The position numbers and the translations under genes are program-made. This document shows positions 37,288 through 48,691 of a stretch of 64,000 nucleotides of DNA, one piece after another. The stretch covers positions 1,054,001-1,118,000 of the forward strand of contig JAPFFF010000040.1 in assembly GCA_039105265.1 (NCBI GenBank), given 5' to 3'. How positions within the stretch are numbered: the first letter of the stretch is position 1; the number at the start of each line of letters is the position of its first letter. The stretch is from Tritrichomonas musculus. Lineage: Eukaryota; Parabasalia; Tritrichomonadida; Tritrichomonadidae. The notes beneath the pieces were generated by a model. It made no database searches. It was not told the DNA's origin and was given only the letters and a program-made list of their open reading frames with translations.

Positions 37288-39300
37288 ATGAAAGGTTGCA
37301 ATTAATAAAGTTGTAGAAATACAAATGATGTGATATTATTTAAATTTATTCAAAAAATAAAATTCAAAGAATCCTAATTCAATTTTTTTGAAATAATTTC
37401 AATTCAAATCTAAATTACTCAGTTTTTAAAACGATAATTTCTTAATAAATATTAATTTTTAAACATTTACATTTATATATTAATATTAAGTTTTGAAATC
37501 ATTATATAATTATTATTATTAAAATCGATAATTCTTGTAATTATGCAAGATATAAATGCTTTAAAATTTTCTGTTGGTAAAATTTGAATTCAATGACAGC
37601 AACGAAATAATTTGATGTTTTTTATATCATAATTAGTTTTCTACATAAAATACATGTAAAATTAATGTTTTGGATATTTTATTTTGTATGAAATTTCATG
37701 TGAAAACGTGTCATCAAAACGGTTTTTTTTTTGTTCATCATCATTTTGGGCTTTTTTTTTTTTTTGATTTCAATTAAAAACTTTTTATCTAATGAGAAAA
37801 TATTATAAAAGCTCTGTGTTTTAGCTTTGTTATGTTTTCAAGACAAAAAAAGAATTATTTGTATTTTTAATATTATTTTTATTTATTAACCAAACTTACA
37901 AATATATGAAAAATTAAGATCATTAATGATCAATAAAAGATATGGCAAAGTATCTCTCCAATATACAAAAAATTGAGATATAAACCTTAAGTTTTCCTAT
38001 GAAAATCATAAAAAAACTTTAAAAATTAGAATGATTGGATTCATAGTCGTTCAAATACATGATTCCTGACAAAATATACTATTTATTGTATCAGGAAATC
38101 AATGATACAATATAATTCCATTTTTCTTAGTTTAGTATTTAAAGCGAAAATATGTCAAACGAGTTCAAATTTAATTAAATCATTTATTCTATCCAAATAC
38201 ATCATATATATATATAAACATTTTGGTTTATACATGATTGCCCAAGCTACAAATAAAAATTTTGAATGAAATCAAACAGTTTGTAACATTTTTCATTTAA
38301 AGAATGAAAAAACGTATTTTGTCACAAAATATTACTAAATTTATTGAATAACAAAAAAGAAATTGAACTTAGGAATAACAAAAAGAAATACCATTTCTTT
38401 GATTTATATATAAAAATATATCAATAAAGAAATATAAATTGCAGTAAAAAACAAAAATAATCAATATTTATCAAGATTTTTTTAAACTGCAAAAAATAAG
38501 ACAAAAATTAGCTCTGAACTGTAGCATAGAAAAATAAAAATGCATTTTTGCTAATGTAAGTGTTTTGAACAACAAATAACTTTAAATATTACATATTTTA
38601 AATTATCTATAGTTTTTTCTAGCCATAATACAAATTATAAACCAAAATTATATATGTTCAAGCATTGATATACATCAAAATTTGATTTTATCTTGGTATT
38701 GATATGAATTTCTTTCTTATGAATTTTAAATGATCAGAAAGAGATAATTATATCTTGATTTTCATTCAAAACTTCAAATTATTACCAGAAAGAGAGTTAA
38801 AATCACTGATTTTCTCCAATATGGGCATTTACCAAGTTTGATAAAAACAATTATGGATAAAATCATAATTTGTTACATCAATCATTATTTGTAAACTATT
38901 CAAAAAATATTAATTTTAATTGGGAATATCTCGTTATTTAACATATATCTTTTATACAATATCTTAAATTTAAATGTTTCATATTTTAACAATTTAATTT
39001 ATATACAATTTTTACTTATATAATGATTTTTTTAAAAAAAATTGATTGAAAATCAAATTTAATTTTTATTAAATATTTTATTTTATGCTAAAAAACGCCT
39101 TTTATTATATCAATATGATTAATATTATAGTTTTCTCAAAAATACATGATGCCTTAATACAAAACCATTATTTAAAAATTCTGTGATTTTATGGTCATAT
39201 ATCTATGAAAAGTTTCATATAAAATATCTCACTTAAAAATTAAATAAAAAAACATCATGATGCATTTAAGTTTATTGTATTATAATATAACATAAATATA
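37288..39300. other. Long AT-rich intergenic region
   Basis: About 2 kb without a gene, RNA or recognisable repeat. AT content is among the highest in the window. It ends at the left end of MITE D. Confidence 0.6.
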
Positions 39301-39815
39301 CTAGGCTTTAAATGGTCGGAGTGGTCATGCCACTTTTTTTGCCACATATACTTTTTGAGTTAAATTAGGCTGACATCTCGTTATGACTGGTCATTTTGGA
39401 TTTTTTGAAAAAACGATCTATTATCAAAAAGTTGAAAATTTAAATGATGGATATTGCAATTTTTTTGATACTGGTCATTCTCGTTTTGCATATAAAAAAG
39501 AAGATATTAGAAAAAACGATCTCCTATCAAAAAGTCAAGAATTTAAATTTTATTTTTTTTCAAAAAGTTGAACATTGAAAAAGTTTTTTTTTTTTTTTTA
39601 TTTGCTGAATTGTGATATAAAGAATCGATTCAATTATTGATTGTATTCGAGAATTATTGACCTTCTAACCGTCAAGAAAATTAAAAAAATTTTTGTTCAA
39701 GTTTCATTTCAAAAAAATTATAATTGGACATTTTCGATTACTGGTCATTAAAATTAAATAAAAAGAGGTTTAACTGGTCATTTTGAGATCAAAATGACCA
39801 GTATTTAAAGCCTAG
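39301..39815. mobile_element. TIR element D (MITE-like)
   Basis: The ends are CTAGGCTTTAAAT (39301-39313) and its inverse ATTTAAAGCCTAG (39803-39815), followed inward by TGGTC/GACCA. Length is 515 bases. The inside repeats ACTGGTCATT at about 39386, 39467, 39740 and 39774, has a duplicated block around AACGATCT..TATCAAAAAGT (about 39410 and 39515), and a 14-base-arm palindrome at 39774-39803. No protein is encoded. The target duplication is not clear (TA or TTA). Confidence 0.75.
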
Positions 39816-39849
39816 TTAATATATTATAAAAATAAAATAAAAATAAATA

Positions 39850-40099
39850 TTAAGGTACAAATCCAGTACGTTTATTTTTTGAATAGGAGAACGTTTATTA
39901 TTTTGAATAGTTGCATGTCTCTGAAAAAGTTTAAATTGACTAGGTTTGTTTTTGACACTTATTTTACAATTTAAATAAACATTATGACATGTTATATGAA
40001 ATGGATGAAAATAATCGTTTTTTATTTAACATGTCATCTTATTCTTTGAGAATGTCAAAAAAAATTGCGGTTACTAAACGTACTGGATTTGTACCTTAA
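39850..40099. mobile_element. MITE C copy 2, TTAA-flanked
   Basis: It has the same ends as the copy at 31146-31393: GGTACAAATCCAGTACG at 39854 and CGTACTGGATTTGTACC ending at 40095, with TTAA at 39850-39853 and 40096-40099. It is 242 bases long. Inside, blocks such as AAAAAGTTTAAATTGAC and GACATGTTAT are the inverse of those in copy 1, so the two copies lie in opposite orientation. Confidence 0.85.
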
Positions 40100-40110
40100 T
40101 GAAGATATTT

Positions 40111-40725
40111 TAAGCTTGTAAATTTGGTGAAATAAACGTTTTTTGGGTTTTAAAAATCACCAAATGTAACCATATTATTGTCAAATAAGTTTTATTAATA
40201 TTTATTATTGTTATAAACCATTGAATTATTTGAAAGAGGAATTAAATGAGTTTTATCAAAAGTCATATTAATAATCGATAAGATTTTCTCAGTAAAAAAA
40301 TGTTATTTTTTGAATATTACAAAATAATTGAATGATTTGTATAATATATCATATAAAATAATAATAAACAGCTCATTTATATTGACGATGAAAAGCCAAA
40401 TAACCGATTTCACCAAAAGCCCAGGTCTTGGGCTTTTGCGACAGCATTCAATTTTGAATAGTTTACATATATTTTGGAGATCACCAAAACGGTTTTTTTG
40501 ACGATGGTGATTTGTAAAGCTTTCAAAATATCATATATAAAATAAAAAAAAAAAAAATAAGATATAAATATATAATAAAATCAATAAAAGCATTTTTTCA
40601 ATTGAAAATAAATTTTTTTCATTTATATTTTAAATATATACCGATATAAAATGTATTTAAATTTTTTATAGTATTTATATTTTTATGAATATATATAGCC
40701 GAATAATAAATAATGCATTGAAATA
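40111..40725. mobile_element. TIR element B, copy 2, right end missing
   Basis: The left 615 bases closely match element B copy 1 (10663 onward), starting with TAAGCTTGTAAATTTGG and including the TCACCAAAAGCCCAGG hairpin. Similarity stops near 40725, and no TTTACAAGCTTA end follows, so the right part has been lost or replaced. It begins 12 bases after the TTAA of MITE C copy 2. Confidence 0.85.
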
Positions 40726-40964
40726 ACCATTTTATTTCTTTTATAGAATATTTTAAAAATTTTTATATTATATTTTATTTCTTAATAGAAAATATAAAAT
40801 ATAAAACTTTATATTTTATTTAGTTATCAAAAATTGATAGAATAAATCTAATGATCGTTTTTTTGAAAGCGATTTTATTTTTTCAATCATATTATTGAAA
40901 ATATTTTCATTTCCCGAAAATAAAGTAATCCTATATTTATTCCACATATTCACTAATTCGCCTT

Positions 40965-42605
40965 CTTCCTTTAGAAAGTCTTCTCGAATATGGCGATTCA
41001 TCAAAAGGTGGAGATCCAATTCCATCTTTTGATGAAAATATATTAATTGAGTTATGCGCTGAAGCTCAAAGTATTTTCGAAAAAGAAGAAAATGTAATAA
41101 ATATAGATGGTGATACTATAGTTGTTGGGGATATTCATGGAAGCTTTCATGACTTATTACTTATCATTCAATTTATTAACAAAGACGAATCTAAAGCACT
41201 TTTTCTTGGAGATTATGTTGACCGCATAAATTTTTCATTAGAGTGTATTACACTTTTATTCACACTGAAAGTTATTAAGCCAGACAAAGTTTTTCTTATT
41301 AGAGGAAATCATGAAGTTGACGCAATGTGCAGCCAATATGGATTTAAGGAGGAAATATTAGATTATCACAATCCCAAAAAGACAAAAGAATTTTTATCCA
41401 AGAATAACGGCAAAAAAGTGTATACAGATGAAATAGATTTTAATTTAGATGTTACTGATAAAAAAAAAAAAGAAAGAAAGTGAAGATACAGATGAAATAG
41501 AAGATAATCATTGCGATGAATACTTTGCAAATCATGTTGACACAACTTGCTATAAATACACCGAAAATCTTTATGATGCATTTATATCAGCCTTTTCTTA
41601 TTTACCTATCAGTGCAACAGTGAATAAAACATCTTTTTGCATTCATGGTGGAATCTGCCCGAAACTAGATAGAATTGATAACATAAATACGATGATTACC
41701 AGGCTAATTTTTGATTTTGAAGAAAACTCATTATTCACAGATGTTGTTTGGAGCGATCCATCACAAAATGAGGAAGTGGACACTTTTTCAATGGCACAAT
41801 GATAGTTAATTTTTTGAAAAATAATTCTCTTAAACGACTTATTAGAGCTCATCAATGCGTTAAAACTGGTACACAAGAATGTTTCAATCATAAATGTATT
41901 ACAGTTTTTTCAGCATTCTTCCTATTGCAAACCTTTTAGTAATTGTAGTGGGATTATCAAGCTTTTTCAAAAAGACGACAAAATTAAGTTTTTTAATTTT
42001 CAGCCACTTATCAGACTTAAAAAGGTTGATGCGTTTTATTTTAAAGTTAAATCATTAGATGAAAAAGAGAAACAGCCAATCTGCTTTTCACTTAATCCAG
42101 CTCGAATAATGCTGAGTTGTAGTTCATATTCAAACAGTTCACAAAAAATAAATCCAGGTTCATTAGAAAACAATCGAACATTTAGTCGCAAGCATCACCT
42201 TAATCATTCTAGTTCCAATTTTCAAGGTGATATTAATCTTGATGTATGGAAAACACCAACTCGAAGAAAGATAATTGGAACTTCATCATTAACTTGTCAA
42301 AAAAATTCTAATCCTTTAAATACCAGTATACTATCAAAAAGGAAAACCATTAGTACCATTAAAACATTAACAACTTCATAGGCACAACAATCTTCTGCAA
42401 ACCAATATGGAAAAACAATGAATCGAAGTTCAACTATTCCAAATTTACACCAGACTTCAGATCAAGATTTAGCACTCAGCCTGAAAACCAACAAGTGGAA
42501 AATGAACTAACCCCTAATGATGAATTCCCACCAAAACCAAAATATATACCAGCTTATAAATCCGCAAATTACAATTATCTGCCAAGATTAAAACCATATT
42601 CATAG
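40965..42605 (+). pseudogene. PPP-family Ser/Thr protein phosphatase, broken
   Basis: The DNA reads as a PP1/PP2A-like phosphatase in three frames. Conserved blocks are VVGDIHGSFHDLL (about 41125), LFLGDYVDR (41210), LIRGNHEVDAM (41295), CFIHGG-type CIHGGICPKLD (41640), VVWSDPS (41750) and LKRLIRAHQC (41830), ending in a Ser/Asn-rich tail and KYIPAYKSANYNYLPRLKP. The metal-binding Asp, His and Asn residues would be present. Breaks are: a frameshift at the A-run 41459-41470, another at the T-run near 41787, another near 41922, a TAG at 42379-42381, and one near 42510. The N-terminus before LPLESLLEYG is lost. A family copy elsewhere in the genome is probable. Decay next to three transposons suggests a silenced or damaged locus. 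Confidence 0.85.
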
Positions 42606-42715
42606 TAATTTTTATTGAAAAACAGATAAAAGAAACTATACCTTTTTTAATTATAATTAAAAATCACAACGTAAAATATTTATTTTTTAAATCATGTCTT
42701 TAGATTCTTTAATTT

Positions 42716-44473
42716 TTATTGATATACAAATGAACTTTTTGCTTCATATTGATCTTCAAGTCCTAAATAATCAGCATAATCATTTACTGTTGCAAAAGCA
42801 GCAACAGAAAGCATTATTTCCAATTGATTAATAGCACTATCATTATTATACTCTTTGAAATTATCAGATATTGCTTCTTTTAGTTCAGTTTGTGATTGGA
42901 AAAAATCTATATAAAACATATCATATTTGGAGAAATGTGTACTGATAATTGTCTTAGACATATCAATATCTATTTCACGCTGACCAGGACCAAAATAAAA
43001 AAATATAGTTATTTTCTCATCAACAGCAATGTCATACTTTGCCAGACCAAATCTATTCCAATTTTTGAATGCACAATCAAGGCTTTCTATGAACATTGAA
43101 ACATGCATTGGCGTAATTGGGATAACAACTATATTAGATGTTCTAAGTCCGGCAGATATTGTATTCGCATTTGCCATAATTGAATTTTTATTTCTTGTAT
43201 AAAATGCCAAATAATAATTATTATCTGAAGAAGTTCTATAAAGCTGAACAGCACCTGGCTCAGAGGGAAAAAACAACGTTTTTGAAATTAGAGTGGCTAT
43301 TTCCATAATTGAATTAGTATTTTTTTCACGATCTATAAAAGATAGAAAATTGATATCTGTATCATGTTCTATATTGGTTTTCATTTGCGGAAGTTCCACA
43401 TTCATAGAAGTATATCCAAGTTCCAGAAAACTTAAAACTTTGTATCTACTGATTTCTCCAGAATATTTAAATTGATATTTAATATAAATATTATTTAAGA
43501 CTTCTGAAAAATGCTGGTAAACAGGTAAAAACGAATAAAAAGATAATTTGTCATTAAAATCGGGATAATATCGATCGACTTTTTGAATAATTGATGTTGG
43601 CAAATTAACTACTATTTTTTCTTTTCTTTCAAAATTATTAATTTTCGCTAAATTTATATAATCAAGACATAATATATTTTTATCATTTTTATTTCCTTGA
43701 TCATGAATAGAATCAGGCTTGTCCAAACTTTTGAATGATGTATAATAAAATGTATACTCGCGTTTTCCGCTGTTTTTATGAAATAAAATTCGAGATAAGT
43801 CAGGATATCGCATAAAAGGTGACTTCCATACTTTGATAAAATACTTGTTATCAATTTTGGAACCAGTAACTTTAATAACTATCGGAATTTTGAGATAAGC
43901 AAATAAGGAAAATGCTTTATCACGAGCTTTTTGAATATATTCTTGTGCTCCTTCAACTCGAGATAAATATTTTGGTTGATAAAATATTGCACTGTAAGAT
44001 TTGTCATCATATTTAACATATGGCTGCGATTTCTCATCCTTCATATCTTTAAATGCATGATCATCATCTCGTGAAAAAATAACATATTTTAATTTTGGAA
44101 TATCTTTATAAATTTTCATGGATGGTTCTCCGGAATCATAAGAAAATTCAATCAAATTTTTTACATCATTATTTTGGTCCTGCTTTTTAAATTTTTTTAA
44201 CAAATAATAATAATATTTACCATCTTTATCTTTCCTAATAATATATGGAAGAACATGATCAGGATTTGGCGATTCTTTTATAGTATTACTAACTTCATCA
44301 AATATAATATAAGGTTGCAATTCATTAATATCGTTTTCAATTTGTTTATAAATATAATTATCAGTAAGCACACTTGCCATTTCTTGCTTTCCACTCAAAA
44401 AAAATTCGAATAAATCACTTCCATAAGGTCTGACCGATCCTTTTCCAATATCAATAATTCTTCCTTTACTCAT
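42716..44473 (-). CDS. Hypothetical protein
   Basis: A 585-residue soluble protein that I do not recognise. The start is the ATG at 44473 (MSKGRIIDIGKGS); the frame extends upstream only with non-ATG codons. It is mixed alpha/beta, rich in Tyr, Phe, Lys and Asp, with blocks such as YYYYLLKKFKK, YSAIFYQPKYLSRVEGAQEY and FYFGPGQREIDIDMS. No membrane span, signal peptide or catalytic signature is visible. Its 3' end faces the broken phosphatase, about 110 bases away. It lies 80 bases downstream of the TRAPPC8-like gene on the same strand. Confidence 0.7.
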   Translation of the reverse strand: MSKGRIIDIGKGSVRPYGSDLFEFFLSGKQEMASVLTDNYIYKQIENDINELQPYIIFDEVSNTIKESPNPDHVLPYIIRKDKDGKYYYYLLKKFKKQDQNNDVKNLIEFSYDSGEPSMKIYKDIPKLKYVIFSRDDDHAFKDMKDEKSQPYVKYDDKSYSAIFYQPKYLSRVEGAQEYIQKARDKAFSLFAYLKIPIVIKVTGSKIDNKYFIKVWKSPFMRYPDLSRILFHKNSGKREYTFYYTSFKSLDKPDSIHDQGNKNDKNILCLDYINLAKINNFERKEKIVVNLPTSIIQKVDRYYPDFNDKLSFYSFLPVYQHFSEVLNNIYIKYQFKYSGEISRYKVLSFLELGYTSMNVELPQMKTNIEHDTDINFLSFIDREKNTNSIMEIATLISKTLFFPSEPGAVQLYRTSSDNNYYLAFYTRNKNSIMANANTISAGLRTSNIVVIPITPMHVSMFIESLDCAFKNWNRFGLAKYDIAVDEKITIFFYFGPGQREIDIDMSKTIISTHFSKYDMFYIDFFQSQTELKEAISDNFKEYNNDSAINQLEIMLSVAAFATVNDYADYLGLEDQYEAKSSFVYQ

Positions 44474-44553
44474 TTTGGAAAATTTATGCCAAATCAAAAT
44501 TTTGAATTAAAATTTTTTTCAAATAAAAAAAAAAACAAACAAATCTATTATTT

Positions 44554-47500
44554 TTAGTAAACAGACAGAATATGAGTAAAGTGAAGTATTTGCTCTTCCA
44601 TTTTTGATTTAAACACAAAGTATCCGACATCAAATACTCCAGGATTACAAACTAAAAGATAGAAACTCAAAGTTATTTCTTGCTCAGGCTTCAACGGTTT
44701 GAGCCTATGCGAAATTTTTGAAACCCAAAATAATTGATTAGAATTTGGGACACGTGGGGAAATTGTTAATAATGGTGTATCACAACTTCCAACATTTTTC
44801 AACTTTAAAACAACTTCAACAGTTTCATTTTCATCAAATTTAATAATTGATGGTGCTGATAAAGTTCCACGCAAACTAAAACCTTTAGGAATATTTTGAT
44901 GCAAATCGTAATTCAAATCATTTAAAACTGAATTCATTGAATTAACATTTAATTTCGAATTATTAGATATTTCATAGGTATAACTCATTTTGTTGTTACC
45001 GCTAGAAATATCGATATTAAATTGAGAACGAAGATTATCTTGTGTATCGACTTCAACATAACCACCTTCATCAAACGCCAGAAATTGTTCACGCCAGTCT
45101 TTTTTCAAAGAATTAATGGCTTTTAATGATGAAGGATCAAAGCTCATATGTGCTTGCTTTTGGAAAGACGGCCTTTGCATTGATTGAATCTGAATATTTT
45201 TTAACTGCGATGCTTTTTGTGTTGTTGGTGCTGATGAAGGCGAAATTAGTGACAAAGATGGAGAAAAAATCGAACGATCAACTGAATTATCGTCTTTTGA
45301 TTGCGTTTTTAAAGATGATGAGAACGAAATTGGCATATTTTTTCCATGATTATTATTATTATAATATCTCATTCGAGGAGCAATGCTCAAACTATCTTGA
45401 TCATCAAATGCTTTGATTGAATCAAATGAGGTTGATAGCGATTGTGATGGTGAGTCAGAATCTGAACTCGACTCAATTATTTGCGATGCTTCAACATTTT
45501 GCTGAGCCGAAGCTATTTCAGAGTCACTTATAAGTAAAGAATTCAAATTTGCCGAAGATGCTTTTATCATTTGCGTTTGTAATTTACCTTGGCTTGAATT
45601 TGATGTTGATAATGGAGGTTGTGTCGGCGCTATTGATCTTAAGGTAGCAGACGAAATTGCTGCAACAGAAATAGCTTGTGGGATTGTTTCAACTTCTCTA
45701 ACGCATGACAATGAGCTATTTGGTGGAATAATTTCTTCTTTATTTGAAATAGTTTTACAACCTAAAATTGATACGTTTTTGATTGTCGCTTTTTTTTCTG
45801 CACTAGTACCGTTTATATAAACAAGCTTTTTTGATGTTGATAATGGATGATCGAGTATTTTACATTCAAAAGAATCTCTTTCAATAACCATTATATTCCT
45901 TTTGTCAGGGAAGAAACGCCATCTTAATGGAAGATTAGCGAGAAACGAGAAAATCATTTTTATTTTGAAAATTCCAGGTTTTCGTCCACGTATATAACAT
46001 GGGACGTCTACTGATTCATTTGGTTTTAATTTTTGATTTAATAAAGAAACTGAAACTGAACCATTCATCATTCTCCAATCTCTTACATTTTCAAACGAAA
46101 TTGAAAAAGGTGCATCATGAACAAATACAACGTTTGTCATATCAGCAGTACCAAAATTGCGCAATCTGCAAGTAAATGAGCAACATTCACCAACTCTCAT
46201 TTGTTCAGGAAAGTTGATCAAAGTTGCTTCTAATGACGGTTGATTATCAAGTGCTATAAATTTAAATGGTGTTAATTGCAATGTATCTTTTATAATGGCC
46301 CAATAAATAAAACTGATTCCAGTGATACTAAATGGACCTGTTTTATTTGTTAAAAAATTGATTGGTATCATAACCATTTCGTTGGATTTGAGGGAAGGAT
46401 CATTCTCCATGCAACTGGATGTAATCATGCTATTCGAATCAATTAATGATAAATTTGACAGGCTTATTTCAGTTGTTCGCCTATTTGAAAATGGAATGAT
46501 AATTGCATTCTTCTCACCACATACAATAGGAACGCTCACTTCATCACATTGAAATTTACTTTTTCGCCACATTTGAAGATTGTCTCGAACAACTTTGAAT
46601 TTTTTTCTGTGATGCTGAAGTAGATGATCAAATTTGGATTGATTATAGTTTTTAAAAGCAAATCCTCCATATTCAGCGAATTTAACTTTTCTTTGATCAA
46701 TTAGAACTAATGGTAAAGATTGAAGGATCAATTGATCAATATTTAAAAAATTGAAATAAGCATGAAGAACTGAAAAAATCTTTCGATCTGGGACTAACCC
46801 ACACTTCGGAGCTGCAAGTAAAATAATATTTAATTGTAAAGCGCTTTGATATTGTTTTGTAATAGCTAATGTTTTCGATAATTTCCAAAGAGCAAAACAA
46901 GCAAGACTTTGCCATGCTGTTTGAAGAGGAAGATAAACATTATCTTTAATTCGACCGCATTCAAACGTATCGTTCATTTTAGTTAAATTTTTATTCGATT
47001 TGGAGGATTTAGATGTTTTACAGAGTACTGCTTGAAGAAATGCATAGCATCGAAGTACATGACCATTCATACCAGCTTTTCGATAATGGCGTGCTGCCAT
47101 AAGCAAATTTAATGGAACTTTTCTTTGCTGATCAGACCTATAATGAAGGACGTATATTTGGTCATACCAAACTCCACAAGCAATATCCATTAAGGTTGGA
47201 TATGAAGCGAGATTTTTTTCTGTTAATTTTACTATTTTATTAAGATTTTGTTTGACAATATCATTGCTTCGGATAAATTGTTCTTCATTCTTGTTCTCAA
47301 TAAAAACAAAGAATAACACAGCATTTAAAAGAAGGAAACTAAAAGGCATAGGAGAATTTGGATCTTCAATAAACATATCTTTTAATGCTTGAATTCGTTC
47401 GTTTAATTCATCTCCTGATTTTTTAATTTTATAAATAGTTTTCATTAAGTTGATAAAATAAAAGTGTTTTTTGTATAAAGATTGCTTATCATCTAGTGAT

Positions 47501-48369
47501 TGAATGTAAACACCTAGATCTTCATATCTTCCAAGTGAAAAAAGTTGTACTGAACACATTAAAAAGTCTGCCTGTGAAGCACTTCTTGAACCAAATAGTT
47601 TTTTCTTAGGGTTATCAATTTTTTTTTTTAATTCCTCATGAAGAATGAAAAACTTATCCATATACAATTGTTGCACAAAATTAGATAAATCTTTTTTGAA
47701 ATTATCTTCAATTAAGAAAATTTTATAAATTGTTGTTTTATCAAATTCTTCTTTGACTTCAGAATCAGTTTTGCTTTTAAATAACACAAAAGCAAATCTC
47801 GAATAATTTTGGTAGTACTTGCGATTTTCTGATGGATCTGGAAAATTATGAATATTGGGGAGATCACGGGAAAGGATTTCTTGTATTAATGAATTACATT
47901 CGCTTATCTTGGAATACGGATAAAAGAATAAAAAACAAAAAGGAAAATCTGTTAACATACCTTTGGAAAACGTGAGTGCCTTGAATACATAATCTTTAAG
48001 CCAATCAAACCATGGATTACTGTTAAATAAAATTCTATCAAGCTTGTAATCTTTTTGAATTCGATATTTCGGAAATTCTTCATGAAAACCAGGCGGATAT
48101 GTAACAGCAAACGTTTTAAAAAAATTCGGATTAAGAAATGCACTGCCAAATTTGGTGAATGCATCAGTTACATGAGATTCAAATTCACTCTGAGATGGTT
48201 CAATAAATTTGGAAAGTCGAATTGCTCGAAAATTTTTCTTAGCGAAACAAACATTTTCTTGAATATATTGATCAATTGAGATCTCACGGTTTTCTTTTAA
48301 GAATTCGTCAAGTTCTGGGTCTATATCATAAATCAAAATCGGTGAAGTTCGCATACTTAATTCATTCAT
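44554..48369 (-). CDS. TRAPPC8/Trs85-like TRAPP complex subunit
   Basis: A 1271-residue protein. The N-terminal 250 residues contain ILFNSNPWFDWLKDYVF (about 130-150) and FAFVLFKSKTDSEVKEEFD (about 195), followed by a region of helical repeats (about 265-600) with LLMAARHYRKAGMNGHVLRCYAFLQAVL, a block characteristic of TRAPPC8. The C-terminal half is beta-rich with Ig-like sandwiches (RVGECCSFTCRLRNFGTADMTNVVF; VEVVLKLKNVGSCDTPLL). In yeast and animals this subunit defines TRAPP III, the Rab1/Ypt1 exchange factor for ER-Golgi traffic and autophagy. Residues about 880-1050 are an unusual Ser/Gln-rich disordered insertion. Two AAAAAGTT motifs lie upstream (48393-48400, 48438-48445). Confidence 0.78.
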   Translation of the reverse strand: MNELSMRTSPILIYDIDPELDEFLKENREISIDQYIQENVCFAKKNFRAIRLSKFIEPSQSEFESHVTDAFTKFGSAFLNPNFFKTFAVTYPPGFHEEFPKYRIQKDYKLDRILFNSNPWFDWLKDYVFKALTFSKGMLTDFPFCFLFFYPYSKISECNSLIQEILSRDLPNIHNFPDPSENRKYYQNYSRFAFVLFKSKTDSEVKEEFDKTTIYKIFLIEDNFKKDLSNFVQQLYMDKFFILHEELKKKIDNPKKKLFGSRSASQADFLMCSVQLFSLGRYEDLGVYIQSLDDKQSLYKKHFYFINLMKTIYKIKKSGDELNERIQALKDMFIEDPNSPMPFSFLLLNAVLFFVFIENKNEEQFIRSNDIVKQNLNKIVKLTEKNLASYPTLMDIACGVWYDQIYVLHYRSDQQRKVPLNLLMAARHYRKAGMNGHVLRCYAFLQAVLCKTSKSSKSNKNLTKMNDTFECGRIKDNVYLPLQTAWQSLACFALWKLSKTLAITKQYQSALQLNIILLAAPKCGLVPDRKIFSVLHAYFNFLNIDQLILQSLPLVLIDQRKVKFAEYGGFAFKNYNQSKFDHLLQHHRKKFKVVRDNLQMWRKSKFQCDEVSVPIVCGEKNAIIIPFSNRRTTEISLSNLSLIDSNSMITSSCMENDPSLKSNEMVMIPINFLTNKTGPFSITGISFIYWAIIKDTLQLTPFKFIALDNQPSLEATLINFPEQMRVGECCSFTCRLRNFGTADMTNVVFVHDAPFSISFENVRDWRMMNGSVSVSLLNQKLKPNESVDVPCYIRGRKPGIFKIKMIFSFLANLPLRWRFFPDKRNIMVIERDSFECKILDHPLSTSKKLVYINGTSAEKKATIKNVSILGCKTISNKEEIIPPNSSLSCVREVETIPQAISVAAISSATLRSIAPTQPPLSTSNSSQGKLQTQMIKASSANLNSLLISDSEIASAQQNVEASQIIESSSDSDSPSQSLSTSFDSIKAFDDQDSLSIAPRMRYYNNNNHGKNMPISFSSSLKTQSKDDNSVDRSIFSPSLSLISPSSAPTTQKASQLKNIQIQSMQRPSFQKQAHMSFDPSSLKAINSLKKDWREQFLAFDEGGYVEVDTQDNLRSQFNIDISSGNNKMSYTYEISNNSKLNVNSMNSVLNDLNYDLHQNIPKGFSLRGTLSAPSIIKFDENETVEVVLKLKNVGSCDTPLLTISPRVPNSNQLFWVSKISHRLKPLKPEQEITLSFYLLVCNPGVFDVGYFVFKSKMEEQILHFTHILSVY

Positions 48370-48691
48370 CTAATTGAGGATAAAGATATCTCAAAAAGTT
48401 AAAAAATGATCTTACAAAATTAAAATCTTGAATGTTGAAAAAGTTGAAAAATAAGTATAAAGCTTTTTTTTTTTTTTTCAAAAAAAAAATAATTCATTAT
48501 AAGCAATTTAGTATTATTTACAACATTTAGTAGCCAAGCATATACTAAGAACAACCGAGATCAATATTTAATATTTAATATTTGTAATATTTGTAAGAAC
48601 AACCTAATGCTATGGCTTTAAAATCTTTTTTGATTTCATTTAAATAATATTTCAAAATTCTTCTAAAGTATAAACAACGACTTTGATATTC

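Noticed and set aside
40731-40964. A/T-rich palindromic stretch before the phosphatase relic
   Set aside because: The complementarity comes from simple A/T composition and does not define ends of an element.
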